NCBI GenBank assembly: GCA_050013875.1
Contig: JBEKEK010000018.1
Location: forward strand, 1-64,000
Direction of reading: 5' to 3'
From: Trebonia sp050013875
GTDB taxonomy: Bacteria; Actinomycetota; Actinomycetes; Streptosporangiales; Streptosporangiaceae
Length of the DNA stretch: 64,000 nt
The notes under the pieces are model-generated. The model saw only the letters and a list, made by a program, of their open reading frames with translations. It was not told the origin of the DNA and ran no database searches. A program made the translations under genes and the position numbers. Each line of letters starts with the position of its first letter. Position 1 is the stretch's first letter. Positions 47,175 to 55,596 of this stretch are shown in pieces.

Positions 47175-48080
47175 GTGAGCAGCGTAATCTCGGCAGAGGT
47201 CAGCGAGCGGTTCCCGGACGTCCCCGCGCTGGCGGCGGCGCTCGACAAGACCGGCTACATGGCGGGTGACCAGCTCGCGGCGGCGCTCTTTCTCGCGGTG
47301 CGGATGGGGCAGCCGATCCTGCTTGAGGGCGAGCCTGGGGTTGGCAAGACGCAGGCGGCCAAGGCGATCGCCGAGGCACTCGACACGCCGCTGATCCGGC
47401 TGCAGTGCTACGAGGGCATCTCGTCGGCCGAGGCGCTCTACGAGTGGAACTACCCCCGGCAGCTGCTCGCGATCAGGCTGGCCGAGGCGACGCACGAGCA
47501 GCTGCGGGAGACCGACCTGTTCCGCGAGGATTTCCTGCTCTCGAGGCCGCTGCTGGCCGCGCTCGACCATCCAGGACCGCGGCCCGCGGTGCTGCTGATC
47601 GACGAGGTGGACCGGGCCGACGACGAGTTCGAGGCGTTCCTGTTCGAGATGCTCGCGGAGTCTTCCGTGACGATCCCCGAGCTGGGGACGCGGCACGCCA
47701 TTGTGCCGCCAGTCGTCATCTTGACATCAAACAGGACCAGGGACCTGCACGACGCGCTCAAGCGGCGCTGCCTCTACCACTGGATCGGGTTCCCCGACGC
47801 GGCCCGGGTGGCCGCGATCATCAGGCGGCGGGTGCCCGCTGCCAGCGAGGCGCTGGCGGGCGAGGTCGCGCTCGCGGTGGCGCGGCTGCGCGACCTCGAG
47901 CTGACCAAGTCGCCTGGCATCTCTGAGGCGATCACCTGGGCGGGGGCGCTGACCGTGCTGGGTGCCCCGGCCTTGTCGGCCCGCGCGGCCGACGCGACGA
48001 TGAGCGTCGTGCTCAAGTACCCGGAAGACGATCAGGCGGTACGTGAGGCCGGGCTGGCCTCTGTCGTCGGGCATGACTGA
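47175..48080 (+). CDS. MoxR-family AAA ATPase (CoxD-like)
   Basis: 301 residues from a GTG at 47175. ATPase motifs: Walker A LEGEPGVGKTQAAK, Walker B AVLLIDEVDRADDEFEAFL, sensor 1 ILTSNRTRDL, arginine region LKRRCLYHWI. The CYEGISSAEALYEWNYPRQLL segment is typical of the CoxD/YehL-like MoxR branch. Together with a VWA partner such ATPases mature metalloenzymes; CoxD and CoxE help build the Cu-Mo site of CO dehydrogenase. Its stop overlaps the VWA gene start by eight bp. Confidence 0.9.
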   Translation: MSSVISAEVSERFPDVPALAAALDKTGYMAGDQLAAALFLAVRMGQPILLEGEPGVGKTQAAKAIAEALDTPLIRLQCYEGISSAEALYEWNYPRQLLAIRLAEATHEQLRETDLFREDFLLSRPLLAALDHPGPRPAVLLIDEVDRADDEFEAFLFEMLAESSVTIPELGTRHAIVPPVVILTSNRTRDLHDALKRRCLYHWIGFPDAARVAAIIRRRVPAASEALAGEVALAVARLRDLELTKSPGISEAITWAGALTVLGAPALSARAADATMSVVLKYPEDDQAVREAGLASVVGHD

Positions 48081-49527
48081 CGGACGCACGGCCGGCGGCC
48101 TGGCCGGCTTGGCGGGCAGGCAGCTCCCGTCGGCTGACTACGCGGCGCTGGCCGCCGTAGTGGCGGTAGCGCTGCGGTCGGCCGGGCTGCCGGCCGGACC
48201 CGACCGCAGCGAGCGGCTCGCGGGTGCGCTGAGCGTGATGCACGCGACCACCCTCACCGAGCTGCACGCGTGCGCGCTCGCCACCATGGTTTCCGGGCCA
48301 GCCCAGGTCGACGTGTTCGAGCAGGTGTTTAACGAGCTGTTCGGGGCGGGCGCGGCACGCCCCCCGGGGCCGGCCGCGCCGCAGCAGAACATGCTGGCCG
48401 AGTCCGCGGAACGCGCGGACGACCCGGATGACCCCCGGGCGGCCGACGACGGCGAACTGCCGGAGGACCTGCCCGGGCTTGACGAGGCGCTGGCGGCGGG
48501 GGAGGCGACGGAGTCCGAGGCTGGCGCTGACGCGGACTCCGACGAGGGAGTGCCCGCGGTCAGGCGGGTCGCGTCGATGACCGAGCGGCTGCGCGAGCGG
48601 GACTTCGCGCAGTTGTCGCCAGCGGAACTGGCCCAGCTGGCGACGCTGATGCGGCAGCTGGTGATCGCGGTGCCGCCGCGCCGCACCCGGCGGTACCGGC
48701 CGCGCAAGGACGGTGCGCGACTCGACATGCGCCGGACCATGCGGCAGGCCACCAGGACCGGCGGCGAGCCGATGCGGATCGCGCGGCAGGCGGTCCGGGT
48801 CCGGCAGCGCAGGCTCGTCGTGCTCTGCGACATCTCCGGCTCGATGGAGCCCTACGCGCGGGCGATCCTGCAGCTCATGTACGTCGCCTCCCGGTCATCG
48901 GCCGCCTCCGGCGGCGGCGGCCCCGGCTTCTCCGGCCCGACCAGGGACGCGGCCAGGCCGCGGACCGAGGTGTTCACGTTCGCCACCCGGCTGACCCGGT
49001 TGACGCCCTATCTGGCCGCCGCCACCCCGGAGACGATGCTGGCGAGGGCGGGCGAGGCCGCGCCGGACTGGGCCGGAGGCACCAGGATCGGCGCGGCCCT
49101 GCGGGACTTCAACGACCGCTACGGCGCGCGCGGCATGGCCAGGGGCGCGGTCATTCTGATCATCTCCGACGGCTGGGATACCGGCGACCCCGCCCTGGTC
49201 GGCGCGCAGATGGCGAGGCTGCACCGGTTCGCCTACCGGATCGTTTGGGCGAACCCGCGGACGCAGAGCGAGCGCTACCGGCCGGAAGTCGGCGGCATGG
49301 CGGCCGCCTGGCCGTACTGCGACGCCGTGGTCAGCGCGCACAACTTCGAATCGCTGGACGAGCTGCTGGCCGCGCTGCGGGCGCCGCGGGTGCACCGCCG
49401 AAGCTTTGTCGCTCCAGGGGCGGCCGCTGCCCCCGGTACTGAGGTTGCGGCCGGCCAGGGCGGAGCGCCGGCCACCCAGCCGCCGCCCCTGTCCCTGCCC
49501 ATCACCCAGCACCTCGGCCGCCGCTAA
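48073..49527 (+). CDS. VWA-domain protein (CoxE-like)
   Basis: 484 residues from ATG 48073. The N-terminal 190 residues are helical with an acidic stretch (DDPDDPRAADDGELPEDLPGLDE). The VWA domain starts near 250: MIDAS motif VVLCDISGSMEPYARAILQ, then TFATRLTRLTPYL, GGTRIGAALRDF and IISDGWDTGDP. It is a metal-dependent protein-binding partner of the MoxR ATPase. The C-terminus is Pro/Ala-rich. A 110-bp piece spanning the MIDAS codons is repeated 1.1 kb downstream. Confidence 0.9.
   Translation: MTDGRTAGGLAGLAGRQLPSADYAALAAVVAVALRSAGLPAGPDRSERLAGALSVMHATTLTELHACALATMVSGPAQVDVFEQVFNELFGAGAARPPGPAAPQQNMLAESAERADDPDDPRAADDGELPEDLPGLDEALAAGEATESEAGADADSDEGVPAVRRVASMTERLRERDFAQLSPAELAQLATLMRQLVIAVPPRRTRRYRPRKDGARLDMRRTMRQATRTGGEPMRIARQAVRVRQRRLVVLCDISGSMEPYARAILQLMYVASRSSAASGGGGPGFSGPTRDAARPRTEVFTFATRLTRLTPYLAAATPETMLARAGEAAPDWAGGTRIGAALRDFNDRYGARGMARGAVILIISDGWDTGDPALVGAQMARLHRFAYRIVWANPRTQSERYRPEVGGMAAAWPYCDAVVSAHNFESLDELLAALRAPRVHRRSFVAPGAAAAPGTEVAAGQGGAPATQPPPLSLPITQHLGRR
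48811..48920. repeat. Source copy of the duplicated VWA segment
   Basis: These 110 bp, encoding the MIDAS region and the following helix of the VWA protein, recur at 49923-50032 in the same orientation with two mismatches. Being inside an intact gene, this is taken as the original copy. Confidence 0.9.
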
Positions 49528-49722
49528 GGCGGTCCAGGTGGATGGGCTCCCAGTCCCGATGATGGGCGTGTGGCGTTGGTTGTCTAATGCCTGAACTTTA
49601 ACTTAAGACATTTCAACCTTTTCCGATGATTGTGTGTCGTTCGGGTCGTATAGTGCCCTCAACGGCACACGATGATGGTTTCGGCACGGGATTGGCGGCG
49701 GGGCACTCCCGTTAGGGCGATG
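49528..49722. other. Gene-free, AT-richer stretch after the VWA gene
   Basis: About 195 bp with clearly lower GC than the neighbours (for example around 49590-49660). A TATAGT that could be a -10 element lies near 49650. No ORF with a ribosome site and no convincing hairpin were found. Confidence 0.5.
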
Positions 49723-49724
49723 TC

Positions 49725-49922
49725 CTAGGGCAGCCACTCAACCCAGGTGCCGTGGCCGTCGGTGAGGGCGATGGCCTCCGCTCGGTCCCGGACGAGCACG
49801 AAGCTCTCGGCGTTCTGCTCGGGGACCGAGATGCCGGGCAGGATGCCCGGGGCCTCGTTGGAGAGCCAGCTGGCATTGAGCCCGCGGACGGTCGCGGCGA
49901 AGCGGCTCCCTACCATCCGCCG
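49725..49922 (-). pseudogene. Possible 3' remnant of an unidentified gene
   Basis: On the minus strand about 65 codons read sensibly (RFAATVRGLNASWLSNEA, then VLVRDRAEAIALTDGHGTW) and end at a stop at 49725. Upstream, the frame enters the antisense of the duplicated VWA segment, where it stops making sense. This looks like the tail of a gene whose body was lost by recombination at 49922/49923. I do not recognise the family. Confidence 0.4.
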
Positions 49923-50032
49923 AGGCTCGTCGTGCTCTGCGACATCTCCGGCTCGATGGAGCCCTACGCGCGGGCGACCCTGCAGCTCATGTACGTCGCC
50001 TCCCGGTCCTCGGCCGCCTCCGGCGGCGGCGG
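49923..50032. repeat. Duplicated VWA (MIDAS) gene fragment
   Basis: 110 bp matching 48811-48920, same orientation, with two differences (ATC/ACC at the codon after GCG, TCA/TCC further on). It encodes LVVLCDISGSMEPYAR and the next helix but is not part of a VWA gene. It lies in the space between the possible gene remnant and the sugar-island hydrolase. Confidence 0.92.
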
Positions 50033-50144
50033 GCGCAAGGTATTGACGGATACCCCGGCAGAGTCGAAGCTTCCGGCAGGAAAAGCTTTGCGCACCAATG
50101 CCTTCGCACCAACTTTTGTGACCGTTCACATCTCAGGAGACGTA

Positions 50145-51917
50145 ATGAGGCATCACCTGATCGCCCATCGCATCCGGTCGCTGAACCGGGCCCTCGCCGC
50201 ACTGGCCCTGGGCGCCGCCGCGGTGGGCGCGGCCGCTGTGGCCGGGGTGACCGTGGTCCCCGTCCCGGCCGCCGACGCCGCGACCACGCTCGTGGTGGAC
50301 GCCAACGAGCCGTTCCGCACGGTGACCCATGTCGCGTCGGGCGCGCTGTACGGTCTTGACACCGCCACGATCCCGGCCGACAGCCTGGTGGAGCCGCTGC
50401 ACCCGAACACGTTCGTGCAGATGGCACCCGGAGGCAAGCAGTTGCCCAACGGAGAGTCCGGCCCCGGAGGCGACGCCCTGGTGGTCGCGCCCGAGGCGGC
50501 CGCCGCGGGCGCGAAGGTCGTGGTGCGCATGCCTGACTGGTACCCGAACTTCCCCTACGTGTGGGTCAGCTGGAGCAACTGGCTCAGCGCGGTAGACACT
50601 CAGGTCAAGGCCGTTCTCGCCGCCGGTGACAGCAACATCAGCGAGTTCGAGCTGTGGAACGAGCCGGACTGGACCTGGAACACCAGCGCCGCGGGTGCCT
50701 TCGACGCGGGCTGGGCCCGCACCTTCAAGGAGGTTCGGGCCGATGACCCGAGCGCCCAGATCCAGGGCCCGAGCACCTCCACGTTCAACGCCAGCTGGAT
50801 GACCACGTTCCTGACCGACGCCAAGGCCAGCGGCACCCTGCCCAGCGTCCTCAGCTGGCACGAGCTCGGCGGCTCGTCCAGCATCGCCGCCGACGTCGCC
50901 TCCGCCCGCTCCATCGAGGCCAGCCTCGGCATCTCCGCACTGCCCATCGCCATCGAGGAGTACGGCACGACCAGCGAAGTCGGCGTGCCGGGACCCCTGG
51001 TCGGCTACATCGCCAAGTTCGAGCGGGCCGGCGTGAACAACGCCGAGCTCGCGTTCTGGAACCACTACGGCACCCTCGGCGACACCCTCACCGACACCGG
51101 GGCATCGCCCAACGCCGCCTACTGGCTCTACCGCTGGTACGGCTCGATGACAGGGAACATGGTCACCACCGTCCCTCCGGCGCAGACCGGCCTTGACGGC
51201 GCCGCCGCCGTCAACTCGGCGGGCAACCAGGTCAGCGTGATCTTCGGCGACGGCAGCGGCTCGACCGCGGTCACCGTCAACGGCCTCAACGCGCTGTCCG
51301 CCTTCGGCGCCACCGCCCACGTGGTCCTCGAACAGACCGTCTCGGCCGGCCGCACCACCGCCGTTGTCGGCCCCGACATCATCTCCAGCAGCAACTACAC
51401 CATTACCAACGGATCTATCACTGTCCCCATCAGCTCCATGAACGCTTCCAATGGCTACCACCTCCTCATCACCCCTGGCAGCAGCTCCGCGCTGTCAGGG
51501 ACCTACGTGATCAAAAACGCGCACAGCGGGCTCGCGCTCGACACCAGCGGCAGCGGCACGGCCGAGGGGACGCTGGCCGTGCAGGCGACCGCGACCGGCA
51601 GCAGCACCCAGAACTGGACCCTGATCCCGGAGGGCTCCAACTACTACGAGATCGAGAACGTGGCCAGCGGGCAGTTGCTCGGCATCGCCAGCGAGGGCAT
51701 CGCGGCCGGCGGCGACGCGCTCATCTGGGCCAGCAACGGCACCTCGGACCACCTCTGGCAGCTCATCTCCGAGGGCAGCGGCCAGTACAAGATCGAGAAC
51801 TACAACAGCGGCCTGATGCTTGGCGTGCAGAACGAGAGCACGGCCTCGGGCGCCCAGGTCCTGCAGTGGACCGACAACGGCACCCCCGACCATCTCTGGA
51901 CGCTGACGGCGAGCTGA
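50145..51917 (+). CDS. Secreted clan-A glycoside hydrolase with ricin-type carbohydrate-binding domain
   Basis: 590 residues from ATG 50145 (AGGAG six bases upstream). Signal peptide to about AAADA. The catalytic barrel resembles GH39/GH5-like enzymes: acid/base E173 in FELWNEPDW, nucleophile E271 or E272 in AIEEYGT. A beta-sandwich follows, then a ricin/CBM13 trefoil (residues 455-590) with three QxW-like motifs (QNWTL, HLWQL, HLWTL). It probably attacks plant or fungal polysaccharide outside the cell. The frame is open upstream through the duplicated VWA fragment but that part has no start signal. A strong hairpin follows. Exact family not certain. Confidence 0.8.
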   Translation: MRHHLIAHRIRSLNRALAALALGAAAVGAAAVAGVTVVPVPAADAATTLVVDANEPFRTVTHVASGALYGLDTATIPADSLVEPLHPNTFVQMAPGGKQLPNGESGPGGDALVVAPEAAAAGAKVVVRMPDWYPNFPYVWVSWSNWLSAVDTQVKAVLAAGDSNISEFELWNEPDWTWNTSAAGAFDAGWARTFKEVRADDPSAQIQGPSTSTFNASWMTTFLTDAKASGTLPSVLSWHELGGSSSIAADVASARSIEASLGISALPIAIEEYGTTSEVGVPGPLVGYIAKFERAGVNNAELAFWNHYGTLGDTLTDTGASPNAAYWLYRWYGSMTGNMVTTVPPAQTGLDGAAAVNSAGNQVSVIFGDGSGSTAVTVNGLNALSAFGATAHVVLEQTVSAGRTTAVVGPDIISSSNYTITNGSITVPISSMNASNGYHLLITPGSSSALSGTYVIKNAHSGLALDTSGSGTAEGTLAVQATATGSSTQNWTLIPEGSNYYEIENVASGQLLGIASEGIAAGGDALIWASNGTSDHLWQLISEGSGQYKIENYNSGLMLGVQNESTASGAQVLQWTDNGTPDHLWTLTAS

Positions 51918-51923
51918 TCCACT

Positions 51924-51971
51924 CCGCGGCGCGGGGGCGGAACCGGCCCGGTTCCCGGCCCCGCGCCGCGG
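51924..51971. terminator. Compound hairpin after the secreted hydrolase
   Basis: CCGCGGCGCGGGG (51924-51936) pairs with CCCCGCGCCGCGG (51959-51971), enclosing a second hairpin GGAACCG/CGGTTCC. No T-run follows. Very stable, and placed eight bp after the stop. Confidence 0.8.
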
Positions 51972-52000
51972 GCCACGGCGGGCGCATGGCATCCGGCCCA

Positions 52001-52026
52001 CTTCGATCAGAATCGAAGCGGTTCTC
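52001..52026. promoter_or_regulatory. Candidate LacI operator, weak copy, with nested inverted repeat
   Basis: TCGAAGCGGTTCTC (52013-52026) is a degenerate copy of the TCGAAnCGGTTCGA site seen at 52169 and 53254. It overlaps a separate inverted repeat CTTCGAT-N4-ATCGAAG (52001-52018). Confidence 0.45.
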
Positions 52027-52168
52027 ATGACTACGTCGTGTGAAGACGTCACGGTGCGATTTGAGACCAGTCTGCGATGAGCAGAGAACCCGTCTGAACA
52101 GGGATTTCTTCAAAGAAAAACTTCGCCGTCGACGTTCTTGTGTGACGCGGCGCACGTCGTTATCATGG

Positions 52169-52182
52169 TCGAATCGGTTCGA
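52169..52182. promoter_or_regulatory. LacI-type operator upstream of the regulator gene
   Basis: TCGAATCGGTTCGA is one base from a perfect 14-bp palindrome and lies 25 bp before the regulator start. Its central CG and length are typical of LacI-family sites, suggesting autoregulation. Confidence 0.75.
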
Positions 52183-52206
52183 ATACAGGCAAAGCGATAG
52201 GGGTAG

Positions 52207-53214
52207 GTGGCCGTGGCGAATATAGAGGACGTGGCTCGCCGCGCGGGTGTCGCGCGCAGCACGGTCTCGTATGCGCTGTCGGGCAAGCGGAGCATCTCGC
52301 GGGAAACGCGCGAGCGCGTTGAGGCCGCCATCAAGGAGCTTGGCTTCACCCCGAATGCCGGGGCGCGGGCGCTGGCCACCTCGCAGACGATGGTCATCGG
52401 CCTGTTCGTCCAGTTCTTTGAGGACGAGTTCTCGCCCGCGATGCTGCAGTACGTCCTGCCGATCTCTGATGCCGCCCGCGAAGCCGGCTACGACATCCTC
52501 ATGGTCACCGAGGCCGACGGCCCGCACGCCGTCCACCGCATCTCAAGCTCGGGGATGGTGGATGGCGTCATCTTGCTCAACGTCGCCCACGAAGACGCGC
52601 GGTTGCCCGTCATGCGGAAGATGAGGCAGCCGGGATCGATGGTCGGCCTGCCGGGAAACCCCGAGGGCTTCGATGTCTTCGACCTCGACTTCGCCGGGTC
52701 GGGGCGGCTCCTGGTCGATCACCTGGCCGAGCGCGGGCACCATGAGCTGACCCTGATCACCCCGCGCGAGGAGGTCTACCAGCGCGGCGGCGCGTACGCG
52801 TGGCGGTTCAGGGACGCGGCGCTGCAGCAGGCGGCAACCCACGGCATCCGCGTCCGCTCCTACTTCGGCCAGACCCAGCAGCCGGCCATCAACCATCAGC
52901 TCAACCAGATCCTCGACGCGCAGCCAGGGACGGCGATGATCGTGCACAACGACGCCGTCATCGCCGCACTGCCGTCGGTGCTGTACTCGCGCAGCCTGCG
53001 CGTGCCCGACGACCTGTCGGTCGTCGGCATCTTCTCTGAGGACTTCGGGAAGCTGTTCTCGCTGCCGTACACGGCGGTCGAGACGTCACCGAACAAGCTT
53101 GGCCGCCTTGCGGTCCAAGCCCTGGTGCAACGCATGACCACCCCCGAGGGCGTCCCCGTCCCCCGGGTGGAACTCGTCGCACCCCACATCACGGACCGGG
53201 GAAGCACCCGCTAA
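52207..53214 (+). CDS. LacI-family transcriptional regulator of the sugar island
   Basis: 335 residues; GTG 52207 is used, though GTG 52213 puts the start at the usual place (ANIEDVARRAGV). The helix-turn-helix and hinge are clear (DVARRAGVARSTVSYALSGKR, ARALATSQT). The effector domain has MVDGVILLN, a DFAGSGRLLVDHLAERGHHELTLIT block and VVGIFSEDFGKLF. It would repress until a sugar binds. Operator-like palindromes lie just upstream of it and upstream of the ABC transporter, so it likely controls itself and the importer-hydrolase operon. Confidence 0.92.
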   Translation: MAVANIEDVARRAGVARSTVSYALSGKRSISRETRERVEAAIKELGFTPNAGARALATSQTMVIGLFVQFFEDEFSPAMLQYVLPISDAAREAGYDILMVTEADGPHAVHRISSSGMVDGVILLNVAHEDARLPVMRKMRQPGSMVGLPGNPEGFDVFDLDFAGSGRLLVDHLAERGHHELTLITPREEVYQRGGAYAWRFRDAALQQAATHGIRVRSYFGQTQQPAINHQLNQILDAQPGTAMIVHNDAVIAALPSVLYSRSLRVPDDLSVVGIFSEDFGKLFSLPYTAVETSPNKLGRLAVQALVQRMTTPEGVPVPRVELVAPHITDRGSTR

Positions 53215-53253
53215 CTACAGCACCGCAGCCGCTTCCGGAAGTCGGCTGTACTG

Positions 53254-53267
53254 TCGAACCGGTTCGA
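53254..53267. promoter_or_regulatory. Perfect LacI-type operator before the ABC transporter operon
   Basis: TCGAACCGGTTCGA is a perfect 14-bp palindrome, 76 bp before the chosen start of the binding-protein gene. It shares the core with the site at 52169. The following 70 bp are AT-rich (ATAAATGACCATAAAAGACG) and are the likely promoter. Confidence 0.8.
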
Positions 53268-53342
53268 TTACATAAGACGATAAATGACCATAAAAGACGA
53301 CAAAAATTAAACACAGTGGCACTAATTCAGAGAGGAATGACC

Positions 53343-54596
53343 GTGCACAGATCTCGCAGAGCGTCCGCCATCGGTGCTGCGCTCCTGGCCATGGGCACTG
53401 CCGCAGCGGCGCTAGCCGGCTGCTCAAGCTCCGCCAGCAGCAGCGGCAGTTCGTCCGCAGGCGGAACCTACACCTTCTGGGACCCCTATCCGCAGTACAG
53501 CGCGTCGTCCGCTTGGGCGCAGCTGGTCTCCAAGTGCGGGACCGAGGCCGGCGTGACGGTCAAGCGCACCGCGTATGACACCACCGCGCTGACGACCCAG
53601 GCCCTGCTGGCGGGCCAGCAGGGCAACTCACCGGACATCCTGCTGGTCGACAACCCCGTGGTCTCCACGCTCGCCAGCGCGGGCATCCTCACCACCACCG
53701 CCCAGAACGGCCTGGCAACGGGGGCGATCGCGCAGAACATCCTCGGCGCGGGCGTCATCAACGGGAAGACCTACGGGGTGCCGATCGGCGCGAACACGCT
53801 GGCGCTGTACTACAACCCGACGATCCTGAAGGCAGCGGGCGTCAGCCCCAGTTCGATCACCAGCTGGGCCACCCTGACCGCGGCGCTCGCCAAGGTCAAG
53901 GCCATCGGCAAGAAGGGCATCACCTTCTCTGGCATCAACACCGAGGAGGGCAGCTTCCAGTTCCTCCCCTGGTTCTGGGGCGCCGGAGCGAGCCTGACCG
54001 ACCTCGACTCCCCGCAGGCCATCGCCGCGCTCACGCTCTGGACCACCTGGATCAAGGACGGGTACGCGCCGAACTCCGTGATCGGGGACACCCAGACGAC
54101 CTCATGGCAGGAGTTCCAGACCGGCGACTTCGCCTTCGGCGAGAACGGCACCTGGCAGAAGGCCACCGCCGCCCAGATGGGCGCGAAGGTCATCCAGATA
54201 CCAGCGGAGAACGGCGGGGCGGCGCCGGTGCCCACCGGCGGTGAGTTCTTCACGATCCCGGTTCAGAAGGACACGGCCACCTACGCGACTTCCGCGAAGA
54301 TCGTGAGCTGCCTCTCTTCTACCAGCAACATCGTCACCACCGACAACACGCTGAACTACATCGCCCCAACGCAGGCCGGGCAGCAGGCCCAGGTGTCGTC
54401 CGATGCCTCGCTGAGCTCCTGGGTCACCGCGGTCGGCGTCGCCAAGGCGCGCACAGGAGACAACCTGGGCACGAAGTACCCCGTCATCTCCCAGCAGATG
54501 TGGGCCGCGGTCCAGAAGGCGGAAAGCGGAGCGGCGTCACCCGCGAGCGCGCTGCAGGCGGCCCAGGCGGCGGCGACGGCCGGCATCAACAAGTAG
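53343..54596 (+). CDS. Sugar ABC transporter substrate-binding lipoprotein
   Basis: 417 residues from GTG 53343: AGAGGA (53331-53336) is six bases upstream, whereas ATG 53337 directly abuts it and GTG 53316 has no site. Signal ends in lipobox ALAGC (near residue 26), then a Ser/Gly linker. The family 1 binding-protein fold is clear: TFWDPYPQYSASS, LLAGQQGNSPDILLVDNP, YGVPIGANTLALYYNP, GSFQFLPWFWGAG, FAFGENGTWQ. It captures a mono- or oligosaccharide, probably arabinose- or xylose-containing given the hydrolases. No ATPase gene is present in the operon. Confidence 0.9.
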   Translation: MHRSRRASAIGAALLAMGTAAAALAGCSSSASSSGSSSAGGTYTFWDPYPQYSASSAWAQLVSKCGTEAGVTVKRTAYDTTALTTQALLAGQQGNSPDILLVDNPVVSTLASAGILTTTAQNGLATGAIAQNILGAGVINGKTYGVPIGANTLALYYNPTILKAAGVSPSSITSWATLTAALAKVKAIGKKGITFSGINTEEGSFQFLPWFWGAGASLTDLDSPQAIAALTLWTTWIKDGYAPNSVIGDTQTTSWQEFQTGDFAFGENGTWQKATAAQMGAKVIQIPAENGGAAPVPTGGEFFTIPVQKDTATYATSAKIVSCLSSTSNIVTTDNTLNYIAPTQAGQQAQVSSDASLSSWVTAVGVAKARTGDNLGTKYPVISQQMWAAVQKAESGAASPASALQAAQAAATAGINK

Positions 54597-54612
54597 CGCA
54601 CGACCAGCCGAC

Positions 54613-55596
54613 GTGAGAGCTATGACAACTGAGCAATCCAAGTCCCGCTCGGCTGCGGGCAGCGGTGACGGGGCGGTGCGCGCCGCCCCGTCACGCGCGC
54701 GGCGCGCGCGATCGCGAAGCAGGGCGCAGCTGGCGGCGTGGGGGTTCATCGCGCCGGTGGTGGTGTACCTCGGCCTCTTCTACGCTTACCCGCTCTACCG
54801 CAACATCGACCTGAGCGTCAGGACCTACACCCTCGCCTCGTTCGTCACCGGCGACGCCCCGTTCGCGGGATTCTCTAACTACGCCAACGTGATCGAGAGC
54901 TCCACGTTCGCGCCCGCCCTCGTCAACACCACGATCTTCGTCTTCGCCTCGATCGCGTTTCAGTTCGCCATCGGCCTGGCGCTCGCTGTCTTCTTCTTCA
55001 GGAGCTTCCGCCTGTCCGGCGTCCTGCGGGCGCTGTTCCTGGTGCCTTGGCTGCTGCCGCTGCTGGTCTCCGCGTCGACCTGGTCGTGGATGCTCGACAG
55101 CGACTCGGGGGTCGTGAACTCCTTCCTGCAGGCCTTCGGCATCGGGCAGATCGACTGGCTCACCTCGCCCCGATGGTCCCTGGTCGCGGTGCTGATCGCG
55201 AACATCTGGATCGGCATACCGTTCAACCTCGTCATCATGTACAGCGGGCTGCAGAGCATCTCGCCGGACGTCTTCGAGGCCGCCGCGATCGACGGTGCCA
55301 ACGGGTGGCAGCGCTTCTGGCGGATCACCTTCCCGCTGCTGCGGCCGGTGTCCGCGATCACCCTGCTGCTCGGCTTCGTCTACACCCTGAAGGTCTTCGA
55401 CATCGTCTGGATCATGACCAGGGGCGGGCCGGGCACGGCGTCGACGACCCTGGCGATCTGGTCCTACCAGCTCGGGTTCGGCTCGCTGCTGCCCGACTTC
55501 AGCTCGGCGGCCGCCGTCGGCAACCTGCTGATCATTATCGCGGTCATCTTCAGCCTCATCTACATCCGCGCCCGCCGCAGACTGGAGCTGACATGA
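54613..55596 (+). CDS. Sugar ABC transporter permease (MalF-like)
   Basis: 327 residues from GTG 54613; ATG 54622 is an alternative. The N-terminus is basic and Ser/Arg-rich (residues 8-40), then six membrane helices. The ATPase-docking EAA loop is EAAAIDGANGWQRFWRITFPLLRP (from residue 223). A perfect hairpin lies in its early coding sequence. The stop overlaps the second permease (ATGA, 55593-55596). It forms the channel with that partner; energy must come from an ATPase encoded elsewhere, such as a shared MsiK-type protein. Confidence 0.92.
   Translation: MRAMTTEQSKSRSAAGSGDGAVRAAPSRARRARSRSRAQLAAWGFIAPVVVYLGLFYAYPLYRNIDLSVRTYTLASFVTGDAPFAGFSNYANVIESSTFAPALVNTTIFVFASIAFQFAIGLALAVFFFRSFRLSGVLRALFLVPWLLPLLVSASTWSWMLDSDSGVVNSFLQAFGIGQIDWLTSPRWSLVAVLIANIWIGIPFNLVIMYSGLQSISPDVFEAAAIDGANGWQRFWRITFPLLRPVSAITLLLGFVYTLKVFDIVWIMTRGGPGTASTTLAIWSYQLGFGSLLPDFSSAAAVGNLLIIIAVIFSLIYIRARRRLELT
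54665..54694. promoter_or_regulatory. Perfect 12-bp hairpin within permease coding start
   Basis: GTGACGGGGCGG (54665-54676) pairs with CCGCCCCGTCAC (54683-54694) across the loop TGCGCG. It lies about 50 bp inside the permease gene and 70 bp after the binding-protein stop. No T-run follows. It may protect the binding-protein mRNA from decay or slow permease translation. Confidence 0.7.

Noticed and set aside
49752..50144. N-terminal extension of the secreted hydrolase through the VWA fragment
   Set aside because: It would place the signal peptide about 130 residues inside the protein, and the ATG at 50145 has a proper ribosome site.
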